From Actinoplanes sp. TBRC 11911 (lineage in GTDB: Bacteria > Actinomycetota > Actinomycetes > Mycobacteriales > Micromonosporaceae): a stretch of DNA of 45,235 bases. The translations under genes and the position numbers were made by a program. The DNA lies in the NCBI RefSeq assembly GCF_012933445.1, contig NZ_JABBNC010000055.1, forward strand, positions 1 through 45,235. The letters run 5' to 3'. How positions within the stretch are numbered: position 1 is the stretch's first letter; the number at the start of each line of letters is the position of its first letter. This document shows, one piece after another, positions 24,910 to 34,813 of the stretch. The notes under the pieces are model-generated. The model was not told where the DNA came from, ran no database searches, and was given only the letters and a program-made list of their open reading frames with translations.

Positions 24910-26121
24910 GTGGACGAGCTGAGCTCGAAGGACTGGCTCGAAAAAGACTTCTACGCCGTGCTCGGTGTGCCCAAGTCCGCCTCGACCGACGAGATCAAGA
25001 AGGCCTACCGGAAGCTGGCCCGAGACCTGCACCCCGACCGGAACCCGGACAACCGGGAGGCCGAGGAGAAGTTCAAGGCCGCCTCCGAGGCCTACGACGT
25101 GCTGTCCGACGACAAGAAGCGCAAAGAGTACGACGAGATGCGCTCCCTGTTCGGCTCCGGCGCGTTCCGGCGCGGTGCCCGCCCCGGCCCCGGCGGCGGC
25201 ACCGGTTTCGACCCGTCCGACCTGTTCGGCGGGTTCTCCAACCCCAGCGGTGGCGGTGGTGGCGCCGGGGACCGTCGATTCGGCGGTGCAGGCTTCTCCG
25301 ACATCTTCAGCTCGATCTTCTCGGGCGGGGGCCCGGGCGGCAGCGCCGCGCGTCGCGGCCCGCGTCGCGGCCGGGACGTCGAGACCGAGGTCACGCTGGA
25401 CTTCGCGCAGGCGGTCCGGGGCACGACGTTACCGCTGACGCTCCGCTCGGCGGCGACCTGCGAGACGTGTCACGGCAACGGTGCCAAGCCCGGTACCTCG
25501 CCGCGGACGTGCCCGCAGTGCCACGGCTCCGGTCTCATCTCGCGGAACCAGGGATCGTTCAGCTTCTCCGAGCCGTGCCGTGAGTGCCAGGGCGCCGGGA
25601 CGATCGTCGACGAGAAGTGCCCGGAGTGCCGCGGCACCGGCGGCGTCACCAAGAACCGCACGATCAACGTGCGGTTCCCGGCCGGCGTGGCGGACGGCCA
25701 GCGCATCCGGCTCAGCGGCCGTGGCGAACCGGGCGACCGGGGTGGCCCGGCCGGCGACCTGTACGTGCAGGTGAGCGTGCGGCCGGACGAGCTGTTCGGG
25801 CGCAGCGGCGACGACTTGACGCTGACCGTGCCGGTGACCATCGCGGAAGCGGTCCTCGGCACCGACCTGCGGGTGCCCACCCTGGACGGCCCGGTGACCA
25901 TGCGGGTGCCGGCCGGCACGCCGAGCGGTCGCAAGCTGCGGGCGCGCGGTAAGGGTGTGCCCCGCAAGAACGGTCCGGCGGGTGACCTGATCGTCACGGT
26001 CGAGGTCCAGGTGCCGGACGAGGTAACGGGGGAGGCGCGAGACGCGCTCGAGCGCTTCGCGAAGCTGACGCCGCCCGCCGGGCGGGATCGGCTCGAGGCC
26101 CGGGCGCGCCAGAGCGGTTAG
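24910..26121 (+). CDS. dnaJ: Co-chaperone DnaJ (Hsp40, type I)
   Basis: The protein has all type I DnaJ parts. The J domain contains the HPD motif (DLHPDRNP) and is followed by a Gly/Phe-rich segment (about 75-140). Four zinc-binding modules come next (CETCHGNG, CPQCHGSG, CRECQGAG, CPECRGTG), then the two beta domains. It delivers substrates to DnaK and triggers ATP hydrolysis. The start is uncertain: AGGAGG at 24902-24907 is only two bases from the GTG at 24910, which is too close, but 11 bases from an in-frame CTG at 24919 that would give M-SSKDWLEKDFY. The 403-residue version uses the GTG. Confidence 0.96.
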   Translation: MDELSSKDWLEKDFYAVLGVPKSASTDEIKKAYRKLARDLHPDRNPDNREAEEKFKAASEAYDVLSDDKKRKEYDEMRSLFGSGAFRRGARPGPGGGTGFDPSDLFGGFSNPSGGGGGAGDRRFGGAGFSDIFSSIFSGGGPGGSAARRGPRRGRDVETEVTLDFAQAVRGTTLPLTLRSAATCETCHGNGAKPGTSPRTCPQCHGSGLISRNQGSFSFSEPCRECQGAGTIVDEKCPECRGTGGVTKNRTINVRFPAGVADGQRIRLSGRGEPGDRGGPAGDLYVQVSVRPDELFGRSGDDLTLTVPVTIAEAVLGTDLRVPTLDGPVTMRVPAGTPSGRKLRARGKGVPRKNGPAGDLIVTVEVQVPDEVTGEARDALERFAKLTPPAGRDRLEARARQSG

Positions 26122-26147
26122 GACGACACAGTTAGGAGGGCAGGCAG

Positions 26148-26582
26148 ATGTATGAAGAGATCCATATTTCGGTCGAGCAGGCCTCCGACGCGAAGGTCCT
26201 GATCATCTCGGTGGCCGCCCGGCTGGCCGGGATGCACCCCCAGACCCTCCGGCAGTACGACCGGCTCGGGCTGGTCGAGGCGGGCCGGGCGGGCGGTGGC
26301 GGACGCCGGTACAGCGAGCGGGACGTCCAGCTCCTGCGTGAGGTGCAGAAGCTCAGCCAGGAGGAAGGCGTCAACCTGGCCGGGATCAAGCGCATCATCG
26401 GGCTGGAGCAGCTCGTCGGCGACCTTCAGCAGCGGGTTCAGGAGCTGCAGCAGCAGCTCGACGAGGCGTACGCCCGGCTGGCGCACTTGGAAAGCCCGTA
26501 CGCCGGGGGTGATCTGGTCCGGCGCGAGGGCGCGTCCACCGCACTGGTGGTGTGGCGGCCGCGCAAGCCGCCGGAGAAGTGA
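26148..26582 (+). CDS. hspR: Heat-shock repressor HspR (MerR family)
   Basis: The 144-residue protein has the MerR-type winged helix (VAARLAGMHPQTLRQYDRLGLVEAGR, then GGRRYSERDVQLLREV). A coiled-coil dimerisation helix follows (LVGDLQQRVQELQQQLDEAYARL), with a short tail ending in VVWRPRK. HspR binds HAIR inverted repeats and represses dnaK, clpB and its own operon, needing DnaK as corepressor in Streptomyces. Two HAIR sites are present in the window, at dnaK and clpB. AGGAGG precedes the ATG. It is the last gene of the chaperone operon and ends just before a strong terminator. Confidence 0.96.
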   Translation: MYEEIHISVEQASDAKVLIISVAARLAGMHPQTLRQYDRLGLVEAGRAGGGGRRYSERDVQLLREVQKLSQEEGVNLAGIKRIIGLEQLVGDLQQRVQELQQQLDEAYARLAHLESPYAGGDLVRREGASTALVVWRPRKPPEK

Positions 26583-26588
26583 CCCGAA

Positions 26589-26625
26589 GAAAATGGCGGT
26601 CCCACCATGCGGGACCGCCATTTTC
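26589..26625. terminator. Strong bidirectional terminator after hspR
   Basis: A perfect 15-bp stem (GAAAATGGCGGTCCC with its complement and a seven-base loop) has A-rich and T-rich ends that give a U tract in either direction. It lies between hspR and the convergent unknown gene and serves both. Confidence 0.92.
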
Positions 26626-26634
26626 GTGTCCTGA

Positions 26635-27075
26635 TCAGCCGAACAGGCCCAGCCGCCGCGGGTGCCGGACCAGGCCGCCCTCGATCCATTCGGCATAGTC
26701 GAAGATCTCCGGACGGCTCATGAGCACCCGGCAGTTGTGCGCCCAGATCGACATCGGTTCGTCGCCGACCTCCTCGGCGCGTTCCACGTACTTCTTCAGG
26801 CGGCGGCGGCGCTGGGCGGTCGCGTTCTGCCGGACCCCGTCGGCGGCGTAGATGTACATGCAGTGCAGGGCGAATCGGCGCGCCGGGCACTGCCTGTCCA
26901 TCGCCAGCTCGAACAACGTCGGGGCCAGGACGTCACCGGCGATCAGCAGGTCCCAGTCGGGCGGCATGCTCTGCAACGGCACGGACGCGGGGTTGTACGC
27001 CCATGCGTGGAGCTCCTCGGGCCGAGGATCCACCGGGTTTTGAAACCCGTAGAAAGCCGACTCATGCACCGCCAC
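26635..27075 (-). CDS. Conserved-type cytoplasmic protein of unknown function
   Basis: The 146-residue protein begins MAVHESAFYGFQNPVD with a GTG start. It is rich in aromatic residues and Arg (LHCMYIYAADGVRQ, RRRRLKKYVERAEE, MSIWAHNCRVLMSRPEIFDYAEWIEGG), with mainly helical character and no membrane segment. I do not recognise a domain name. Good coding character, a shared terminator with hspR and the absence of competing frames support a real gene. The many Trp/Tyr/His residues suggest a folded helical bundle. Confidence 0.7.
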   Translation of the reverse strand: MAVHESAFYGFQNPVDPRPEELHAWAYNPASVPLQSMPPDWDLLIAGDVLAPTLFELAMDRQCPARRFALHCMYIYAADGVRQNATAQRRRRLKKYVERAEEVGDEPMSIWAHNCRVLMSRPEIFDYAEWIEGGLVRHPRRLGLFG

Positions 27076-27210
27076 GTCGCCCTGCCAAAAAGTCTGTTAA
27101 CACGCCGATGTCGAGGGCGAAGGTAGCGCGCCGGATTGTCAGGCGAAAGTGTTAGGGGGTCACAATCGGATACTGATCAGTAGCAATAAGCGTTGTTGCC
27201 AATGCGATCA

Positions 27211-28419
27211 TCAATCGCCGGTGGTGACCGGTTGCACGGATTGCCGCCGTAACGCCATCCGACGCCTGATAAATCCCTTGAACCAGCCATAATCCGGTAG
27301 CCGGGCGAGCATCGGCCCGGAGACCACAGTGATTAGCACGTATGCCGTCGCCAGCGGGGCGAGGCGCGGCTCCACCCCGGACGCGACCGCCAGCCCGGCG
27401 ATGACCACGGAGAACTCGCCGCGCGGCATCAGCGCGAAGCCGGCACGAACGCGACCGGGCAGCGCGATACCGGCCCGGCGCGCGGCCAGATAACCCGTCA
27501 CGATCTTGGTCAGCATGGTCAGCACCGCGAGGCCGAACGCGGGCAGCAATACCGGCGGCATGTCCGCGGGATCTGTGGACAACCCGAAGAAGACGAAGAA
27601 CACCGCGGCGAAAAGATCACGTAGCGGGGACAGCATCTCGGTGGCGTGATGTGCCACCGGCCCGGACAGCGCGATGCCCACCAGGAACGCGCCGACCGCC
27701 GCGGACACCTGCAGCTCGGCCGCCACGCCGGCCACGAACAGCGTCAGGCCGAGCACGCTGAGCAGCAGCGCCTCGGGATCGCGGACCGACATGAACCGGC
27801 TGATCACCCGGCCGTACCGGATCGCCACGACCAGCACCGCCACCACGGTGACCACCGCGATGCCCAGCGTCTCCAGCCCGCCGAACAGGCTGACCCCGGC
27901 CAGCACGGCGGTGACCAACGGCAGGTAGAAGGCCATCGCGAGGTCTTCGATGACCAGCACCGACAGGATCGTCGGAGTCTCGCGGTTACCGAGCCGGCCC
28001 AGGTCACCCAGCACCTTGGCGATCACCCCGGACGACGAGACCCAGGTGATGCCGGCCAGCACCAGCGCGGCCTGCCAGCCCCAGCCCAGCAGCAGCGCGA
28101 ACGCGGCGCCGGGCAGCGCGTTGAGGACGGCGTCGATGACCCCGGCCGGAGCCGCCGCGCGCAGGTTGCCGACGAGCTCGTCCGCCGAATACTCCAGGCC
28201 CAGCATCACCAGCAGCAGGACCACGCCGATCTCGGCGCCGACCGAGATGAACTCCTCGCTCGCCGAGAGCGGAAGCAGGCCGCCGTGGCCGAACGCCAGC
28301 CCGGCGAGCAGATAGAGCGGAATCGGGGAGAGGCCGATCCGGCGTCCCAGGCGGCCGAGCATGCCGAGCGCGAACAGCAGCGCTCCCACCTCGATGAGGA
28401 GGACAGTCGTATCGTGCAC
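27211..28419 (-). CDS. CPA2-family cation/proton antiporter (KhtU-like)
   Basis: The 402-residue protein is an almost fully membrane-embedded monovalent cation:proton antiporter-2 transporter. It has about 12 helices from LLIEVGALLFALGMLGRLGRR to a basic cytoplasmic end (FIRRRMALRRQ). Family patterns include the GLAFGHGGLLPL loop, LLLVMLGLEYS, and ITWVSSSGVIAKVLGDLG. Its length stops after the membrane domain, without an attached TrkA-N domain. The regulatory domain is instead encoded by the gene just upstream (4-base gap), the arrangement of the Bacillus KhtTU K+/H+ system. GTG start. Confidence 0.88.
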   Translation of the reverse strand: MHDTTVLLIEVGALLFALGMLGRLGRRIGLSPIPLYLLAGLAFGHGGLLPLSASEEFISVGAEIGVVLLLVMLGLEYSADELVGNLRAAAPAGVIDAVLNALPGAAFALLLGWGWQAALVLAGITWVSSSGVIAKVLGDLGRLGNRETPTILSVLVIEDLAMAFYLPLVTAVLAGVSLFGGLETLGIAVVTVVAVLVVAIRYGRVISRFMSVRDPEALLLSVLGLTLFVAGVAAELQVSAAVGAFLVGIALSGPVAHHATEMLSPLRDLFAAVFFVFFGLSTDPADMPPVLLPAFGLAVLTMLTKIVTGYLAARRAGIALPGRVRAGFALMPRGEFSVVIAGLAVASGVEPRLAPLATAYVLITVVSGPMLARLPDYGWFKGFIRRRMALRRQSVQPVTTGD

Positions 28420-28423
28420 GGCG

Positions 28424-28918
28424 TCAGTCGGTGTCGCCGGCCAGGATGGCGGTCAAGCCGTCCAGGCCTTGGCGGGTGCCGACCGCGACGACCACGTCGT
28501 TCGCCTCCAGGACGAAGGACGGGCCGGGCGAGGCGACGACCTCGCTGCCCCGTAACACCGCGACGATGGACGAGCTGGTGCGGGTGCGCGCCTTCGTGTC
28601 GCCCATCGGGCGGCTGACGAACGGCGACCCCGCGGGCAGGAAGATCTGCTCGGTGAGCAGGCCGGCGGCCTGTTGTCGCAGGCCGGCGAGCTGGCTCAGC
28701 ATCAACGAGGCGCCGAGCAGGTCGGCCAGCGCCTCGGCCTCGTCATCGGTGAGCGGGATCGAGGCCACGCACGCGTCCGGGTCGTCCACGTCGAAGAGCA
28801 CCAGGTCCCGGCGGCCGCTGCGATGCGACACCACGCCCATCGTGCGGCCGGACGATGTGATCAGGTCATGGCGCACACCGATTCCCGGCAGCGGCGTCTG
28901 TTCCACTCTCACTCGCAC
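28424..28918 (-). CDS. RCK_C-domain regulatory subunit of the antiporter (KhtT-like)
   Basis: The 164-residue soluble protein has a KhtT-type N-terminal domain (VEQTPLPGIGVRHDLITSSG, RRDLVLFDVDDPD). Its C-terminal TrkA-C/RCK_C ligand-binding domain (about 85-160) contains VAVLRGSEVVASPGPSFVLEANDVVVAVG. RCK_C domains sense nucleotides such as c-di-AMP and gate K+ transport; the ligand here is unknown. It is the first gene of a two-gene operon with the antiporter. The GTG at 28918 is used, and an in-frame GTG two codons later is possible. Confidence 0.85.
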   Translation of the reverse strand: MRVRVEQTPLPGIGVRHDLITSSGRTMGVVSHRSGRRDLVLFDVDDPDACVASIPLTDDEAEALADLLGASLMLSQLAGLRQQAAGLLTEQIFLPAGSPFVSRPMGDTKARTRTSSSIVAVLRGSEVVASPGPSFVLEANDVVVAVGTRQGLDGLTAILAGDTD

Positions 28919-28922
28919 GTTC

Positions 28923-30143
28923 TTACCGTAGCTGAGCGATCACCGGCTCCGGGCGTGCTGTGGATGCCCGGCGTCCCGCGGCGATCATCAGGAGCAGACC
29001 CACCACACAAAGACCCAGGTTCATCCCGTACGCCAACCGGAAGCCGAAGTGCTGTGCCAGGCCGAACGCGGGACCGGCCAGAATCTGCCCCGCCGGATAC
29101 GTGTTGGTGATCATCGTGGTGGCCCGCCCGGGCCGCCCCGGCATCAGATCCTGCACGTAGGAGACGCCGAGCCCGCTGATCGTCGCGATGAAGGTCGCGT
29201 TCAGCACCTGGGCCGCGGCCAGCATCCACACCGTGGTGGCGAGGGTCGCCGCGGTCTGGTACGCGATCCCGACGAGCGCCCCGAACAGGATCAGCCGGCG
29301 CAGCGGCACCCGCGCGGCGAGCGCGCCGAAGGCGATCAGCAACGGGATCTCCAGCAACGCGCACAGCCCGAGGACCAGGCCGGCCTGGCGCACCGAGCCG
29401 CCCAGATCGGTGCTGACGTAGAACGGCATCGCCTGCACCCCGAGCGTCATCGTCACGGTGATGCTCACGAAGCCCGCGATGATCACGTAGATCGTCCGGC
29501 GCGGCGCGGGCGCTACCTCGACGAGGGGCGCGCCGTCCTCGCCGACGGGTCTCGGCACTTCCTTGAGGCCGAAGAGCACCGCGCCCAGCGCGACCGTGTA
29601 GGTCAGCGCCGCGAAGCCGTAGACCAGGCCGAAACCCCGGCTGGCCAGCAGCAGGGCGGCCACCGGCGGGCCACCCACCCACGCGGCCGACAGCAGCGTG
29701 CGTAACAGGCTGATCGCCATCGCGGCGCGGGCCGGGTCGCCGTGCTGCAGCACCTGACGGGCGTACGCGTAGCTCTGCGGCACCAGGGACGCGGCCATCG
29801 CGGTGAGGGTCACGGTGATCGCGAGCAGCACCCAGTAGTCGCGGACCACCGCGGTCAGCGCGGTTCCGGCGAGCCCGGCCGTGGCCGCGACCAGCAGCAG
29901 GCGGCGGCGGATCGGCCGATGGTCGGAGAGCCGGCCGACCACCCATGCGATCACGACGCCGGAGGCGGGCGCGGCGATCAGGAAGACGGTGGTGCGGACG
30001 GGACCCGCATGCACCGCGTCATTGAGGAAGAGCGCGAGGTAGGGACCGACGAACGAGGTCGAGAGGCCGACCGCGATGAAGATGAGTGTCAGGGGGAACA
30101 AGCGCCGGGTGAGGCGTACCGGCGTAACGGGTGGTGCGGCCAT
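28923..30143 (-). CDS. MFS transporter, sugar-efflux (SET)-like
   Basis: The 406-residue protein has about 12 helices. After helix 1 it reads FVGPYLALFLNDAVHAGP, with the loop GRLSDHRPIRRRLL typical of MFS loop 2-3. The second half starts FVSITVTMTLGVQAMPFYVSTDLG and has GLVLGLCALLEIPLLIAFG, a pattern I associate with the SetA/SetB sugar efflux family. The substrate is not provable. Its stop lies only four bases from the upstream end of the KhtT-like gene, so it could lead into the antiporter operon. The ATG at 30143 is divergent from clpB. Confidence 0.85.
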   Translation of the reverse strand: MAAPPVTPVRLTRRLFPLTLIFIAVGLSTSFVGPYLALFLNDAVHAGPVRTTVFLIAAPASGVVIAWVVGRLSDHRPIRRRLLLVAATAGLAGTALTAVVRDYWVLLAITVTLTAMAASLVPQSYAYARQVLQHGDPARAAMAISLLRTLLSAAWVGGPPVAALLLASRGFGLVYGFAALTYTVALGAVLFGLKEVPRPVGEDGAPLVEVAPAPRRTIYVIIAGFVSITVTMTLGVQAMPFYVSTDLGGSVRQAGLVLGLCALLEIPLLIAFGALAARVPLRRLILFGALVGIAYQTAATLATTVWMLAAAQVLNATFIATISGLGVSYVQDLMPGRPGRATTMITNTYPAGQILAGPAFGLAQHFGFRLAYGMNLGLCVVGLLLMIAAGRRASTARPEPVIAQLR

Positions 30144-30220
30144 GATTCCTTCACGCTAGGCCGCTCGCGGTGGCGTACGGGCGGCTGGTGGTGACGATCA
30201 CTAATGGCCGCCCCTACGAG

Positions 30221-30249
30221 TTGTCGAGGTGGCGTGGGCCTCTTAGAGT
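30221..30249 (+). promoter_or_regulatory. clpB promoter
   Basis: TTGTCG (-35, 30221-30226) and TAGAGT (-10, 30244-30249) are separated by exactly 17 bases, a good housekeeping sigma-factor promoter. The HAIR operator overlaps the last two bases of the -10 and runs through the expected start point. Confidence 0.7.
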
Positions 30250-30268
30250 TGAGTGGGTTACGCTCAAG
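30248..30268. promoter_or_regulatory. HAIR operator (HspR-binding) in front of clpB
   Basis: GTTGAGT-N7-GCTCAAG matches the CTTGAGT-N7-ACTCAAG consensus at 12 of 14 arm positions. It overlaps the -10 and start site of the clpB promoter. Together with the dnaK site it forms a two-target HspR regulon within this window. Confidence 0.92.
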
Positions 30269-30311
30269 TCTGAGGGCTAGCTATCTCAGTGTTGCTTTCA
30301 CAGGGGAGCGC

Positions 30312-32900
<2,589 letters not shown>

Positions 32901-32907
32901 TACGAAA

Positions 32908-32935
32908 CGGCCCCGGGGATCTCCCCGGGGCCGTT
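32908..32935. terminator. Terminator between clpB and the 56-residue gene
   Basis: A perfect 13-bp stem, ACGGCCCCGGGGA with its complement and a two-base centre (four bases in practice), follows the clpB stop by seven bases. It also lies just beyond the stop of the convergent small gene. Confidence 0.85.
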
Positions 32936-32941
32936 CTCGCG

Positions 32942-33112
32942 TTACTGGCTGGCCCTGCGATAGGCCTGGGTCATGAGTACGTCGGTCACGACCATCTCGC
33001 CCTCCTCGGACCATATTCGGATGCCGTCGCGGTGGAGCTGGTAGCGAACGTTCCGGAATCTGGTCCGGGTGTCGTCATGGTGAACGACGTCGAGGGTGTC
33101 TGCGTGGGGCAT
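32942..33112 (-). CDS. 56-residue small protein
   Basis: The frame reads MPHADTLDVVHHDDTRTRFR, continues through NVRYQLHRDGIRIWSEEGE and ends VTDVLMTQAYRRASQ-stop. Composition is balanced, with no Ala/Pro/Arg runs, and a beta-rich fold is plausible (RYQLHRDGIRIW). The stop sits next to a shared terminator. GGTGAG lies six bases before the ATG, with AAGGA slightly further, as possible ribosome-binding sites. I do not recognise a family. It is convergent with clpB and isolated from other genes. Confidence 0.6.
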   Translation of the reverse strand: MPHADTLDVVHHDDTRTRFRNVRYQLHRDGIRIWSEEGEMVVTDVLMTQAYRRASQ

Positions 33113-33472
33113 GGGACTCACCGGTCCTTAGGTCTCGGGCAGCCGCGGGACGGTCACGCGGCCGGCCTAATGGGAAAGGCGCCCGGATCGGGTCTGCCTC
33201 GGCCCCGGCGACCCCGGTCGGGGTGTGCGCTCTTCAGGGCGGGCGACCACGATGGGCAGGCGGCGTCGCACGATGAGGTTGATGCGACATCGGCGCCACG
33301 GATGGAAGTGTAGGGGTGGCTTTCGGGCCGCGTCGCCCCCCAAACGGACGACCTATATCCGGATATTTCGCGCATCTTCGCCCAATACTGGCACACCGTG
33401 ACGACGTCTGCCGAGCTGTCGCGTATCTAGCTGCCGCCCGATACGGTAAGTGGATCTAGATAGGGGAGCATT
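33113..33472. other. Intergenic region with probable promoter for the first four-helix protein
   Basis: No gene is convincing in these 360 bases. GC content is lower near 33350-33470. TACGGT at 33442-33447 is a possible -10 for the downstream gene, and AGGGGAG at 33462-33468 is its ribosome-binding site. The upstream half presumably holds the promoter of the minus-strand small gene. Confidence 0.4.
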
Positions 33473-34738
33473 GTGTCCGTTCCGAGCTATCCGGCGCCCG
33501 GGCCGGGATATTTAGCACCCGCACCACGGTCGCGCCCGACCACCGTGACGGTCGCGACGTACCTTCTCTACGCGGTCGCCGTCCTCCAGGTGATCAATGC
33601 GATCGCCGCCTTCTCGACGTACGGCGCGCTGCGCGACGCCATCCAATCGGCATACGTCGGCACCGATCTCGAGGGCAGCGAGGGCTTCATCGCCGCGTTC
33701 TCGGTCATCGGCGGCGTGATCAACCTGGTGATCGGCCTCGGCTTCGTCGCCCTGGGTTACTTCGACAGCAAGGGCAAGAACCCCGCTCGGATCGTCACCT
33801 GGGTGGTCGGCGTGATCTCGCTCTGCTGCCTGGGCGCCGGCCTCGGCAGCAACGCCGTGCTCGGCACGATGAACGCGGACACCACCGGCACCGGCCCCAG
33901 CAGCGACGAGGTCCAGCGCCGGGTCGAGGAAGCGCTGCCCGGCTGGTACAACGGTCTGACCACGACGCTCAGCGTGCTGGGACTGCTGATCATCCTGGCC
34001 GTGGTGATCCTGCTGGCACTGCCCGCCTCGAACGAATTCTTCCGCAAGCGCGTGGCGAGTGGCTGGAACCCGGCGTACCCCGGATATCCGGGCCAGCCGC
34101 AGGCCTACCCCGGCGGCCCGTACCAGGGCTACCCGGCGTACCCGCCGCAGCAGGGCCAGCCCGGACAGCCGGCGCCCGGTTTGCCGCCGTATCCGGGCCA
34201 GCAGCCGCCGCAGCCGTATCCGGGTCCGCCTTATCCCGGCCAGCCCTATCCCGGCCAGCAGCCCCCTTATCCGGGCCAGCAGTCCACGCCGCCGTACCCG
34301 GGTCAGACGCCGCCGGTCGATCCCTATGCGCCGCCGACCTCCGACCCGTACGCGCCGCCGGCCGTTCCGGCGCCGGGGCCGTATTCGCCGCCGGCCGACC
34401 CGACCGCGGCGCCGCGGTACGGGCAGCCCTACGGTGAGCCGCCGGCCGCCGCGCCGTGGGCACCGTCCGACGTGCAGCCGCCGGCCGCGCAGCCGCCCGC
34501 GGCGCCCGAGCAGCCCACCGCGCCGATGCCGACGGCCGAGCCCACCGCGCCGATGCCCTTGGCCGAGTCGACCGCGCCGATTCCCTCGGCCGAGCCCACC
34601 GCGCCGATGCCGGCGGCCGAGCCCACCGCACCGGCGGCTGAGCCGCCTGCCCCGCAGCCGTCGGCCGAGCAGCCGCCGGCCGCACCACCGGCTTCCGGCG
34701 GCGACCAGTCGCCGAAGCCGCCGACCAACCCAGCCTGA
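33473..34738 (+). CDS. Four-helix membrane protein with long Pro/Gly/Tyr-rich tail
   Basis: The 421-residue protein has a short Pro-rich start and four membrane helices at about 24-47, 72-96, 105-127 and 162-184. Its cytoplasmic tail of about 230 residues begins with PGYPGQP/PYPGQ repeats and ends with five PTAPMPxAE-type repeats. The helix layout gives both ends inside. No catalytic motif is seen. The same architecture occurs in the next gene, so the two are probably paralogues or partners. Comparable Pro-rich-tailed proteins are common near actinobacterial cell-envelope genes, but the role is unknown. The GTG start has a good AGGGGAG site. Confidence 0.75.
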   Translation: MSVPSYPAPGPGYLAPAPRSRPTTVTVATYLLYAVAVLQVINAIAAFSTYGALRDAIQSAYVGTDLEGSEGFIAAFSVIGGVINLVIGLGFVALGYFDSKGKNPARIVTWVVGVISLCCLGAGLGSNAVLGTMNADTTGTGPSSDEVQRRVEEALPGWYNGLTTTLSVLGLLIILAVVILLALPASNEFFRKRVASGWNPAYPGYPGQPQAYPGGPYQGYPAYPPQQGQPGQPAPGLPPYPGQQPPQPYPGPPYPGQPYPGQQPPYPGQQSTPPYPGQTPPVDPYAPPTSDPYAPPAVPAPGPYSPPADPTAAPRYGQPYGEPPAAAPWAPSDVQPPAAQPPAAPEQPTAPMPTAEPTAPMPLAESTAPIPSAEPTAPMPAAEPTAPAAEPPAPQPSAEQPPAAPPASGGDQSPKPPTNPA

Positions 34739-34749
34739 CGCCGGGGTTC

Positions 34750-34776
34750 ACCCTCGCCCGGCTCCCGGGCGAGGGT
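34750..34776 (+). terminator. Hairpin between the two four-helix genes
   Basis: ACCCTCGCCCGG pairs perfectly with CCGGGCGAGGGT around a three-base CTC loop, 12 bases after the first stop. It may reduce read-through, so the second gene, which starts 38 bases further on, may be partly independent. Confidence 0.7.
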
Positions 34777-34813
34777 AGGTTCGGGCGAACGGATTTACGC
34801 CGGGGAGTGCTCC

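Noticed and set aside
33154..33396. 80-codon minus-strand frame upstream of the first four-helix gene
   Set aside because: It overlaps the probable promoter region, its translation looks non-coding and it has no good start site.
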